Positions 6,776 to 13,758 of a stretch of 23,212 nucleotides of DNA are shown here, piece after piece. The stretch's first letter is position 1. Every line of letters starts with the position of its first letter. The DNA is from JBASEY01 sp049652745 (GTDB taxonomy: Bacteria > CSSED10-310), in the NCBI GenBank assembly GCA_049652745.1, contig JBASEY010000047.1, positions 1-23,212 on the forward strand. Direction: 5' to 3'. Made by a program: the position numbers and the translations under genes. The notes below the pieces were generated by a model. The model was not told the DNA's origin. It saw nothing but the letters and a program-made list of their open reading frames with translations, and made no database searches.

Positions 6776-8530
6776 TCAACTGTAGAATGGTTTCAGTTTA
6801 TCTCTGCGGCTGGGATGGCGCAGTTTTCGAAGCGCTTTGGCCTCGATTTGCCGGATACGTTCCCGCGTGACGGCAAAATACTCACCGACTTCTTCCAGGG
6901 TGTGTTCATAGCCGGCGCCGATGCCGAACCTCATCCTCAATATCATTTTTTCTCGAGGAGTCAGAGTTGACAAGGTCGATTGAACTTGCTCCTTCAAGCT
7001 CATGTTGATGACGGAAACCGATGGTGATTCAGCGGTTTTATCTTCGATGAAATTGCCGAGCTGGCTGTCTTCCTCGTCGCCGATAGGTGTTTCAAGGCTG
7101 ATGGGTTCCTGTGCCATTTTCATGACAAGACGAACTTTTTCGACAGGCATTTCCATCTTTTCGGCGATTTCTTCAGAGGTTGGTTCCGTTCCTTTTTCCT
7201 GCACCAGCATTCGGGAGGTTCGAATGAGTTTATTGATTGTTTCAATCATATGGACCGGGATGCGAATCGTGCGGCCCTGGTCGGCGATCGCTCGTGTTAT
7301 GGCCTGACGAATCCACCAGGTTGCATAGGTTGAAAATTTGTATCCTCGTTGATATTCGAATTTATCGACGGCACGCATCAGGCCGACATTGCCCTCTTGA
7401 ATCAGGTCGCTGAACTGCAGACCGCGATTGGTATATTTTTTTGCGATCGAGACCACCAGCCGCAAATTGGCTTCCGTCAATTGCCTTTTTGCTTTTCGTT
7501 CTTTTGCCCGACCCAGGCTGATGACCTGTTGAATCCGCTTCATCTGTTCAATGGGCGCGTGAGCTTCTGTCTCGAGCTTTTCAATTGCTCTTTGAGCATT
7601 TCGGACACGGAGCGCAATTTCATTCAGTTCTTCTAAAGGAATTTCCCGAGATCCTATATCGACAAGTCTGCCGACATCAGTATCTTTTCGGTATTTCTGG
7701 TAATAATGATTCACAGTATCGAAGTCCATTCCAATGCTGCGAAGCAACTTATCTGTTTCACGCTGATAACTGACCATTTTTAGAACGATATCTTCTATTT
7801 TATTACAGACGTTTTCGACAAAATTATAGTTCAACGGAACATCCATAATCGCAGCCATCATTGCTTGCTCGGCTTGTTCTCTTTTCATCATCAGTTCGTC
7901 ACGCGATGCTTTGGACAGGCGGCGGGAAAGCAATTTCTTTTCCGTTTGACGCAATTGTTGGCGGCACGCGCCGATCCGCTTGATTTTTTCGAGGATTTCT
8001 TGTCGCAGCACATCAAAATCGACGATTTGCTCTTCTGCTATCTGGATCAACGTGTCCAGCGGAGTCGCTCCTGATTCCAACTCCTCCCGCAACATCAGAA
8101 TTTCTTTAGCCATATACTGTGAACGGGCGACGCCGCGTATGACATCCAATTTGCCGGATTCGATTTTTCTGGCGATCTGAATTTCTCCTTCGCGATTCAG
8201 AAGCGAAACCGAACCCATTTCTTTGAAATAGAGCCTGAGCGGATCGTCTGAAGACTCCTTCACGGTATCACCGGCACCTCCATCCCTCGTCGCTTCCTGA
8301 TCTTTGGATTCCAATCGCTTTTTCTCATCAGCTTGGATCGCTTGGTAATCTTCGAGTTTCGAATCTTCAACCACATCGATATTCAAAGAGTCCAACTGAT
8401 GAAAAACAGCATCGATTTCTCCGGGCGAAACCAGGTGATCAGGCAGATGTGAGTTCAACTCTGAAAACGTCACATATCCTTTTTCTTTTCCTATGGTAAT
8501 CAAAGGTGTCAAATCAACATTTTTCCCCAT
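6776..8530 (-). CDS. rpoD: Primary RNA polymerase sigma factor RpoD (sigma-70)
   Basis: This 584-aa protein is the housekeeping sigma factor that directs RNA polymerase to -35/-10 promoters. Region 1.1 fills residues 1-80 (YVTFSELNSHLP). Region 1.2 starts at DDPLRLYFKEMG (about 95-106), followed by a non-conserved spacer domain. Regions 2.1-2.4 run from NLRLVVSIAKKY at 355 through FSTYATWWIRQAITRA and TIRIPVHM. Region 3 includes PISLETPIGDEED. Region 4.2 ends the protein with the helix-turn-helix VTRERIRQIEAKALRKLR (from 554). Length and order are normal for RpoD. A GGGAG site lies 11 nt before the ATG, a slightly long spacing. In many proteobacteria rpoD follows dnaG; here the upstream side is an intergenic region and a divergent lipoprotein gene. 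The downstream radical SAM gene starts 38 nt after the stop, so read-through is likely. Confidence 0.97.
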   Translation of the reverse strand: MGKNVDLTPLITIGKEKGYVTFSELNSHLPDHLVSPGEIDAVFHQLDSLNIDVVEDSKLEDYQAIQADEKKRLESKDQEATRDGGAGDTVKESSDDPLRLYFKEMGSVSLLNREGEIQIARKIESGKLDVIRGVARSQYMAKEILMLREELESGATPLDTLIQIAEEQIVDFDVLRQEILEKIKRIGACRQQLRQTEKKLLSRRLSKASRDELMMKREQAEQAMMAAIMDVPLNYNFVENVCNKIEDIVLKMVSYQRETDKLLRSIGMDFDTVNHYYQKYRKDTDVGRLVDIGSREIPLEELNEIALRVRNAQRAIEKLETEAHAPIEQMKRIQQVISLGRAKERKAKRQLTEANLRLVVSIAKKYTNRGLQFSDLIQEGNVGLMRAVDKFEYQRGYKFSTYATWWIRQAITRAIADQGRTIRIPVHMIETINKLIRTSRMLVQEKGTEPTSEEIAEKMEMPVEKVRLVMKMAQEPISLETPIGDEEDSQLGNFIEDKTAESPSVSVINMSLKEQVQSTLSTLTPREKMILRMRFGIGAGYEHTLEEVGEYFAVTRERIRQIEAKALRKLRHPSRRDKLKPFYS

Positions 8531-8547
8531 ATAACCAGAATCTCCCT

Positions 8548-8567
8548 AAAAAACAGGTTTATACCTG
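8548..8567 (-). terminator. Terminator-like hairpin in the rpoD leader (possible attenuator)
   Basis: On the minus strand CAGGT-ATAA-ACCTG (8567-8554) is a perfect 5-bp stem followed directly by TTTTTT (8553-8548), and the rpoD ribosome binding site lies next to it. The stem is short for a strong intrinsic terminator. It may be a weak attenuator, a remnant, or a structure that limits ribosome access. Confidence 0.35.
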
Positions 8568-8692
8568 ACCTTCATAACACTCGAAGGATGAATATGTTCG
8601 GAAGGCTGATAAATGCCCTTGAGGGCTGGGAAGATATCGTGCATGCTTCCACTTTTATGAGGATGGCTCTTCCGAATCAAGCCTAATGAAGC

Positions 8693-8721
8693 TATATATG
8701 GTTGAAGTGAATTCTTGTCAA
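8693..8721 (-). promoter_or_regulatory. Near-consensus sigma-70 promoter of rpoD
   Basis: The minus strand has a perfect TTGACA (8721-8716), a spacer of exactly 17 nt and TATATA (8698-8693). Transcription should start near 8686, giving a leader of about 155 nt before the rpoD ATG. This is one of the best-matching promoters in the window. Confidence 0.65.
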
Positions 8722-8796
8722 TAATTACTTTTATCTTATGCGAGTTTTTAGTGATAGTGTTCACCTTCGGCATTTCAATTGACACTTCAGCCCTGG

Positions 8797-8824
8797 TTGA
8801 CTTAAAGTAGCTGAGCACCATAAC
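8797..8824 (+). promoter_or_regulatory. Candidate promoter of the lipoprotein/helicase pair
   Basis: TTGACT (8797-8802, five of six bases) is followed by a 16-nt spacer and CATAAC (8819-8824, four of six). The start would be near 8831, just ahead of the GGGGAGAGG ribosome binding site. The match is modest. Another TTGACA lies at 8780-8785 but has no good -10 box. Confidence 0.35.
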
Positions 8825-8848
8825 TTTCAATGGTGGGGAGAGGTTCAT

Positions 8849-9421
8849 GTGAATGCTATCGATAAACACTTAAAAACCCTCATAACGCTTATTATACCGA
8901 TTTTTGTTTTCGGGTGCGCAACTCGGGAAGATTTTCAACGATCGTTTATTGCCAGACATGTCAAGGAAGGTGTCTATACCAACCATATTAAAGGTTTTAA
9001 ACTGATCTGGCCGGAAAGTGATGTCTGGGTGTTCCGGGATTACCCTGAATTTGATTTGAGTTTTAACCATGTCGATGGTCGTAGTCAGGTTTTGATCGTC
9101 GGCGTCAACCGATTGCTTCGGCGGGAGTTTCCCGACGGCTTTCATCAATGGATATTGGACAGGCTGCATGTGATAAAATCTGAGCAAATTTCACGAGCTG
9201 ACATACCGGCCCAGGTTGGTGTTCAGAAAGTCAGGATAGTGACGGAAACTGAATTTGACGTTGGAAAGGGGCAATCAATGGGCATTTTCAGGATTACCGA
9301 TACACTTTTTATTCGCCAAAATCGGCAATGGGTTGCTGTAATGGGTATTTGTCCCCGGGACTATTACGAAGAAAAAAAATCCGACTTTGAAGTATTTTTC
9401 AATAGCATTTCGATGTTGTGA
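8849..9421 (+). CDS. Putative lipoprotein of unknown function
   Basis: This 190-aa protein begins with a short basic segment, a hydrophobic stretch and the lipobox VFGC with Cys23 as the predicted lipidated residue (LIIPIFVFGC, residues 14-23). It should be anchored to the inner or outer membrane facing the periplasm; residues after the Cys (ATRED) do not decide which. The mature part is about 165 residues with mixed alpha/beta character, Trp-rich early (IWPESDVWVF) and ending in a FFNSISML-like helix. This layout resembles small proteins that sense or bind something at the envelope, but I recognise no family. The ATG has a good site (GGAGAGG, 9 nt spacing). The helicase gene begins 12 nt after the stop, so the two are probably co-transcribed, which may not mean shared function. 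Confidence 0.8.
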   Translation: MNAIDKHLKTLITLIIPIFVFGCATREDFQRSFIARHVKEGVYTNHIKGFKLIWPESDVWVFRDYPEFDLSFNHVDGRSQVLIVGVNRLLRREFPDGFHQWILDRLHVIKSEQISRADIPAQVGVQKVRIVTETEFDVGKGQSMGIFRITDTLFIRQNRQWVAVMGICPRDYYEEKKSDFEVFFNSISML

Positions 9422-9433
9422 TTCTGACCTACG

Positions 9434-11359
9434 GTGACTGAAGTATTTATAAGGCAGTGTCTTGAGCCTCGAGGGAAACTGGAGAAGCTCATTCCCTGGT
9501 ATGAATATCGATCACAACAACTGGAAATGTCTATTGATATTTATAACGCATTACATAATAAAACCGAGGTTTTCTTGGCCGAAGCCGGAACCGGAACCGG
9601 TAAAAGTCTGGCTTATTTGTTGCCGGTCGCCGCGATTCAAAAACGAGCGATCATTTCCACCGGTACGAAGAACCTTCAGGAACAACTGATCAAAAAAGAC
9701 ATACCTTTGTTGAATCAGCTTTTAGACAAAACGTTATATGCTGTTTTGATGAAAGGCAGAAACAATTATCTGTGTCAAAGGCGTTTTGAAGATTTTCGTT
9801 CGAACCCTGAGTTTTACTCTGTAAAGGAGAAAACAGATTGGCAAAAAATCCAGGATTGGGCGGACTGCACTGAAACGGGGGATCGCGAAGAGATGGATTT
9901 TCTGTCCGACACTTCTGAGACTTGGCAGGAAATCTGTTCCAGGCGTGAAGAATGCTTAGGTCAACGATGTCCGTTCAACCGGTCGTGTTTCTTGGCGCGA
10001 TTGAAAATTCAAGCTCAGGCGGCCGACTTGATCGTTGTCAACCATCACCTTTATTTTGCCGATACAGCGCTCAGAAAAGACAATTCGTTTTCCGCTCTTC
10101 CCCAGGCGGATATCGTCGTTTTCGATGAAGCGCATCTACTGGAGGACATAGCAACCCACTTCCTGGGCTCTCATCTATCACATGCCGATATTCGTAGCTT
10201 TGTGAAGATGATCAGGCGTTGGAAATCCGAGCGGGACGATTTGAAGAGCGTCATAAAGCGTTTGGAGAATCCATTGCGAGGTCTCGAGGAAGGTGCGAAG
10301 CTGTTTTTCGATAGTATGCCTTCCGGCACGGGTCGATTTGCCTTGGAAAACATCATGCTTAAAGAAACGGAGCGTTTAGGGTCGGTTTTGTTGGAACGGC
10401 TTGACGATTTCCAGGTCAGCCTGGCTCGGGAAGTGTTGGTTTTGGAGGAGTTCATCGATGATTGGAAGGAGACATGTCGAACATTTTCTGATTCTATGCG
10501 CCTTTTTATCGAGCGATCGGAACCAGGAATCGCATGGTGGGGAGAACACACCGGTCAGGGCAACGCATTGCATGCGACGCCGGTGGATATATCCCGAGAC
10601 TTCAAGCGAACTTTTTTGAAATCGGGCCAGTCTGTGGTTCTTTTATCAGCAACAATGACAACGGAAAATTCGTTCAAATACATTATCGATCGTTTAGGGT
10701 TAGCGGATAGCCAAACGCAAATATATCCGTCTCCATTCGACTATACCGAACAGGGAATACTGTATCTGCCACAAGCGCTTCCTGATCCCAATCACCCTGA
10801 TTTTTATGCTGAATGTGCGCAGGAAATTATCCGGTTGTTGGAAATTACACAAGGAAAAGCATTTATCCTCTCGACCAGTTACGCCGGCATGGAAAAATTG
10901 CATTCACTCATAGTTGATTCGATCAAGCACACTCTACTCGTTCAAGGGGATATGCCGAAACACCGGTTGATCAAAAAATTTCAACAGGATGTCCATTCTG
11001 TCCTGTTGGCGACAATAAGTTTTTGGCAAGGTGTCGACGTTCCAGGTGAATCATTGTCTGCTGTGATCATCGACAAGCTTCCGTTCGCGTCGCCGTCTGA
11101 TCCGGTGGTCAAGGCTAGAATTAAATTTTTCAGGGAGAAAGAATTAGATCCATTTAACGGATTTCAGGTGCCTTTGGCGGTAATGATGCTGAAACAGGGG
11201 ATAGGCAGATTGATTCGTTCCAGATCGGATCGAGGTCTTGTGGCGGTTTTAGATCAGCGGATAAGCACTCGGAGATATGGACAAAAATTTATTCAAAGCC
11301 TTCCCGAGTTCAAAATTTCGCACAGTCTAGATGATGTTCGGCTTTTTTTTTACAGATAA
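9434..11359 (+). CDS. dinG: DinG/YoaA-type ATP-dependent DNA helicase (XPD-like, Fe-S)
   Basis: This is a 641-aa superfamily 2 helicase of the XPD/DinG group, a 5'-3' enzyme that unwinds forks, R-loops and other repair intermediates in the cytoplasm. Visible motifs: Q-motif-like YEYRSQQLEM (23-32), Walker A EAGTGTGKS (50-58), motif Ia STGTKNLQEQL (75-85), DEAH box at 231-234, motif III VVLLSATMT, motif V FWQGVDVPGES and motif VI QGIGRLIRS (from about 588). The Fe-S domain lies between motifs Ia and II, with Cys114, Cys168, Cys174, Cys179 and Cys185 as possible ligands. I chose the GTG at 9434 because it keeps the whole Q-motif region; its ribosome binding site is weak, so translation may depend on the lipoprotein gene 12 nt upstream. 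The symbol is by family; YoaA-type function is not excluded. The stop overlaps the convergent next gene by 10 nt. Confidence 0.9.
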   Translation: MTEVFIRQCLEPRGKLEKLIPWYEYRSQQLEMSIDIYNALHNKTEVFLAEAGTGTGKSLAYLLPVAAIQKRAIISTGTKNLQEQLIKKDIPLLNQLLDKTLYAVLMKGRNNYLCQRRFEDFRSNPEFYSVKEKTDWQKIQDWADCTETGDREEMDFLSDTSETWQEICSRREECLGQRCPFNRSCFLARLKIQAQAADLIVVNHHLYFADTALRKDNSFSALPQADIVVFDEAHLLEDIATHFLGSHLSHADIRSFVKMIRRWKSERDDLKSVIKRLENPLRGLEEGAKLFFDSMPSGTGRFALENIMLKETERLGSVLLERLDDFQVSLAREVLVLEEFIDDWKETCRTFSDSMRLFIERSEPGIAWWGEHTGQGNALHATPVDISRDFKRTFLKSGQSVVLLSATMTTENSFKYIIDRLGLADSQTQIYPSPFDYTEQGILYLPQALPDPNHPDFYAECAQEIIRLLEITQGKAFILSTSYAGMEKLHSLIVDSIKHTLLVQGDMPKHRLIKKFQQDVHSVLLATISFWQGVDVPGESLSAVIIDKLPFASPSDPVVKARIKFFREKELDPFNGFQVPLAVMMLKQGIGRLIRSRSDRGLVAVLDQRISTRRYGQKFIQSLPEFKISHSLDDVRLFFYR

Positions 11360-12246
11360 CGGCGATCCGACCCTTTTGCAACATTCAGATCCTGTTGAAC
11401 CGTAAAGATATCTTCAATGGGATAATTAAAATTAGCGGCGCTGTCCAAATATCTTTGCGCTGCGGTGAAATCTCTGGAGACAATTTTAATCCTGGCTAGA
11501 TTGACAAAAGCTTTGACAATTTTTTCAACGACAAGATGCTCGAAATCAGCATCAAAAACGCGTTTATAATAATAAATCGCGCTCTGCTGACCTCTTTCCG
11601 TCATCTGATGTAACGATTCATCTCCAAGATTCATGAAGATCTCGATAATACGGTTGTTGAATTGGTCTTGATTGTAGACGGTGATGCCTTTTTTCAACAA
11701 ACGGATCAAGTCCTTGTTTTCGACATAGTCCACCCAGTCCAATTCGATACCGGCGTCCAATTCCATAATTTTTCGTTGTCCAAAGGGAAAAAAATCACCC
11801 TGGTAGCAATCCAGCTTGGCTGTTTTGGGGTTTACAATGATCAGAAAAGATCGGTGGTTGCGAAAACTCAACAAAACAAGAACAAGAGAAACGATCAGCA
11901 TCAGCAGGAAAACATGCCGGTGACGAAGGCCCTTTTTCAACTTGACTCCGGAATAGCGGGGCTGAAACACATGATGCTGTCGGCTCTGACCATTTTCCAC
12001 GAAAAGGTTTCGTTGGGCATGATAAGCGGCAGGCGCGGTTTTATTCGGACTTTTTTTTGTTTGCGCCACCTTTTGAGACGCCAGAAGAATCCGTGAGTCA
12101 ATTTTCGTGAAATTTGGGTTTTGCGCTTTGATACGCGACCAGATTTTCAAAGCAGCAGCATATTCGCCATCGTTATACATTGCCTCCGCCATCGCATGAA
12201 GGCGCATCAATTTGTCATCTAAAAGCGTTTTATCTGAATTATTCAT
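11350..12246 (-). CDS. Single-span membrane protein with TPR-like N-terminus, unknown function
   Basis: Starting at ATG 12246 (AGGA 5 nt upstream) the product is 298 aa. Residues 1-60 look like one or two tetratricopeptide-type helices (MAEAMYNDGEYAAALKIWSR at 20-39). A basic linker leads to one membrane span at about 111-127 (VFLLMLIVSLVLVLLSF), flanked by RHR and RNH. Residues 130-298 form a second domain containing ELDWVDYVENKDLIRLLKKG and a helical tail with another repeat-like motif (ARIKIVSRDFTAAQRYLDSA, 251-270). By the positive-inside rule the short N-terminal part is probably cytoplasmic and the C-terminal part periplasmic. This suggests a scaffold or assembly role, which is inference; I recognise no named family. 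An upstream in-frame ATG at 12327 overlaps the promoter and is unlikely. The stop overlaps the helicase gene by 10 nt tail to tail. Confidence 0.75.
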   Translation of the reverse strand: MNNSDKTLLDDKLMRLHAMAEAMYNDGEYAAALKIWSRIKAQNPNFTKIDSRILLASQKVAQTKKSPNKTAPAAYHAQRNLFVENGQSRQHHVFQPRYSGVKLKKGLRHRHVFLLMLIVSLVLVLLSFRNHRSFLIIVNPKTAKLDCYQGDFFPFGQRKIMELDAGIELDWVDYVENKDLIRLLKKGITVYNQDQFNNRIIEIFMNLGDESLHQMTERGQQSAIYYYKRVFDADFEHLVVEKIVKAFVNLARIKIVSRDFTAAQRYLDSAANFNYPIEDIFTVQQDLNVAKGSDRRYL

Positions 12247-12299
12247 CGGGGTCCTACAAACAATTTGAAAATCGACTCTGCCAAGTCGACACTGATAAA

Positions 12300-12327
12300 A
12301 ATATAGTACTTGCGTCCTCTGATTCAA
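12300..12327 (-). promoter_or_regulatory. Candidate promoter of the TPR-like membrane protein
   Basis: On the minus strand TTGAAT (12327-12322) is followed by a 16-nt spacer and TATATT (12305-12300), five of six bases of the -10 consensus. The predicted leader is about 47 nt. This also supports the shorter start at 12246. Confidence 0.45.
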
Positions 12328-12365
12328 GTTTGTTAAGTTAAATGCGTTTTGAGGGCGATCGGATA

Positions 12366-12926
12366 ATGAAAAAACTCATTGAATTTTATAAAAAAAATGC
12401 CGTTTTATTGAATTTCTACCTCCTTTTCGGCTACTTTTGCATATTATTCTATTTTTTTCTGCACTGGAAAATAACTGAAAGCTATATCGCAGTTTATCTT
12501 CCGATTGTGATCGCGCGATCAGTTGTCGCTTTACTTAATTTATTTGGTGTTGCCGCTGCAGCGTCTGGGCCGGTTGTGGAACTGACGAATTTCCGTTTCA
12601 CGATCATTTATCATTGTGCCGGCATTTTCGGCATGATGATTTATGCCGCCGCAGTGCTCGCGTATACGGCGCGTTGGTGGGAAAAAATTTACGGATTGAT
12701 ATTGGGCATAGCCGGCTTATATGCGATCAATACCATCAGAATGGCCGTTTTGGGTGTAATCGGAATGAAATGGAGAAAACATTTCGATTTTTATCACGAA
12801 TTTCTATGGCAGGGGATTTTTATTATTTTTGTCATTGCGTTTTGGGTTTTCTGGAAAGAGAAGTTAATTCAAAATCCGGTTTCAAAAACCAACTCACACG
12901 ATAGCGGCAGTGAACCAGCTTCATGA
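12366..12926 (+). CDS. Exosortase/archaeosortase-family protein
   Basis: This 186-aa polytopic inner-membrane protein has the exosortase signature. Exosortases are predicted cysteine transpeptidases that cleave C-terminal sorting tails (PEP-CTERM-like) and attach or hand over the substrate at the cell surface. The three invariant residues are visible: Cys84 in IYHCAGIFGMM, Arg125 in NTIRMAVLG and His144 in FYHEFLWQG. Hydrophobic spans lie at about 14-32, 40-60, 82-102, 107-128 and 147-164, and the tail is hydrophilic and Ser-rich. The length fits the short single-domain exosortases rather than the long EpsH/XrtA forms, which carry an EpsI-like domain. I cannot fix the subtype; XrtH-like is possible because of its partner gene. 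The start at 12366 is preceded by GAGGGCGATCGG; an in-frame ATG at 12342 would add 8 residues. No substrate with a sorting tail is seen in this window. Confidence 0.82.
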   Translation: MKKLIEFYKKNAVLLNFYLLFGYFCILFYFFLHWKITESYIAVYLPIVIARSVVALLNLFGVAAAASGPVVELTNFRFTIIYHCAGIFGMMIYAAAVLAYTARWWEKIYGLILGIAGLYAINTIRMAVLGVIGMKWRKHFDFYHEFLWQGIFIIFVIAFWVFWKEKLIQNPVSKTNSHDSGSEPAS

Positions 12927-12942
12927 GCTTGGACTTAATCAG

Positions 12943-13050
12943 ATGAATATTTCATTGCTTCATCAAGATAAACTGTTTTTTAACGTCATCAGCTTAGCTC
13001 AATATTCTCGACGAAAAATGATTCGTGATAGTGTTACATTAGGGGAATAG
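12943..13050 (+). CDS. Possible 35-aa ORF in the exosortase operon gap
   Basis: The 130-nt gap between the exosortase and its partner holds an open frame ATG 12943 to TAG 13050, starting MNISLLHQDK and ending RDSVTLGE. It ends 6 nt before the GTG of the next gene, so its translation could help ribosomes reach that weak start. It has no clear ribosome binding site and no membrane or export signal. It could be a chance frame; I list it because it fills the gap. Confidence 0.2.
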   Translation: MNISLLHQDKLFFNVISLAQYSRRKMIRDSVTLGE

Positions 13051-13056
13051 GTAATC

Positions 13057-13734
13057 GTGGGGAATGCTCCTGTTTGGTCGCGTATTTGGAAAGACATAAG
13101 CCGGTTTTGGTTAGGATTCTGGCTAGGCAAAAGCTGGAAGCTGTTTTTTTTAAAATTTTTTATTTTCAGTATCGTCGCTTTTCTTTTCTGGTCTTGGATA
13201 AGTATCCCTTATGGTAAATTTCTTTGTGAAAAGTCTGCGCAAATTCTGAGCCACTCCATTCCGATAATGGGTACCCGATTTATTGGTATTGATGACGGCC
13301 GGTTTACCTTCCAGTTGCAAATGAAACCTGCACTAAATGAGGTTGCGCCATTAGCTGATCCTGAACCGCTTGCCCTATCGATTTATCCTAATACCCTCCA
13401 TTTCAATCTCATTCCTTTTATTGCTCTGATATTTGCGACACCTATACGCACATGGAAACGTTTTCTGCTGTCTCTAATAATCGGCTTCGCCCTGATGTCT
13501 TTATCACATTTTCTCCATATGTATCTGAATATAAAAGGATTTTATTATACAAAACCAACCTGGTTAATCGACCCGTCAATAACAGCTCACGTGCTTTTTA
13601 AGATACGAATACGTATGCTTCAAATGTTACAGGGTTTTATGGAGCAGGTGGGCTCTATGATCGTTCCTTTTATACTGTGGATGGTCTATGCCCAGTCATG
13701 GCTGTTCAGAAAACTGCGTTCCAACTCATCCTAG
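13057..13734 (+). CDS. Polytopic membrane protein, likely exosortase partner
   Basis: This 225-aa inner-membrane protein has predicted spans at about 31-50, 113-130, 136-157 and 196-216. A loop of about 60 residues between spans one and two contains IMGTRFIGIDDGRFTFQLQMKP (written here as IMGTRFIGIDD then GRFTFQLQMKP, 70-90), beta-rich and probably periplasmic. Position and layout match the membrane proteins that accompany some short exosortases (the exosortase H-associated type), but I cannot confirm homology by eye. It starts with GTG at 13057; the upstream AGGGGAATAGG is a loose ribosome binding site. It is in the same direction as the exosortase, 130 nt downstream, so co-transcription is likely. 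It converges with the protease gene, leaving only 24 nt, with no visible terminator hairpin. Role: perhaps presenting or handling the sorted substrate (inference). Confidence 0.68.
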   Translation: MGNAPVWSRIWKDISRFWLGFWLGKSWKLFFLKFFIFSIVAFLFWSWISIPYGKFLCEKSAQILSHSIPIMGTRFIGIDDGRFTFQLQMKPALNEVAPLADPEPLALSIYPNTLHFNLIPFIALIFATPIRTWKRFLLSLIIGFALMSLSHFLHMYLNIKGFYYTKPTWLIDPSITAHVLFKIRIRMLQMLQGFMEQVGSMIVPFILWMVYAQSWLFRKLRSNSS

Positions 13735-13758
13735 TGCCAAATTGATCCGAGCTCATTG

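Larger units (their letters stand above)
8531..8848. other. 318-nt divergent regulatory region between rpoD and the lipoprotein gene
   Basis: The region holds the rpoD promoter and leader on the minus strand and a weaker candidate promoter for the lipoprotein/helicase pair on the plus strand (separate entries). The predicted rpoD leader (about 8686-8531) contains complementary segments TTCGGAAG (8597-8604) and CTTCCGAA (8669-8676), and a hairpin with a T-run just before the ribosome binding site. A minus-strand open frame at 8546-8869 covers the region but has no ribosome binding site and contains the rpoD promoter, so I do not call it a gene. Confidence 0.55.

Noticed and set aside
8546..8869. 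107-codon minus-strand frame between rpoD and the lipoprotein gene
   Set aside because: It has no ribosome binding site, overlaps the divergent lipoprotein start, and contains the near-consensus rpoD promoter in its middle. A real small protein cannot be fully excluded without conservation data.
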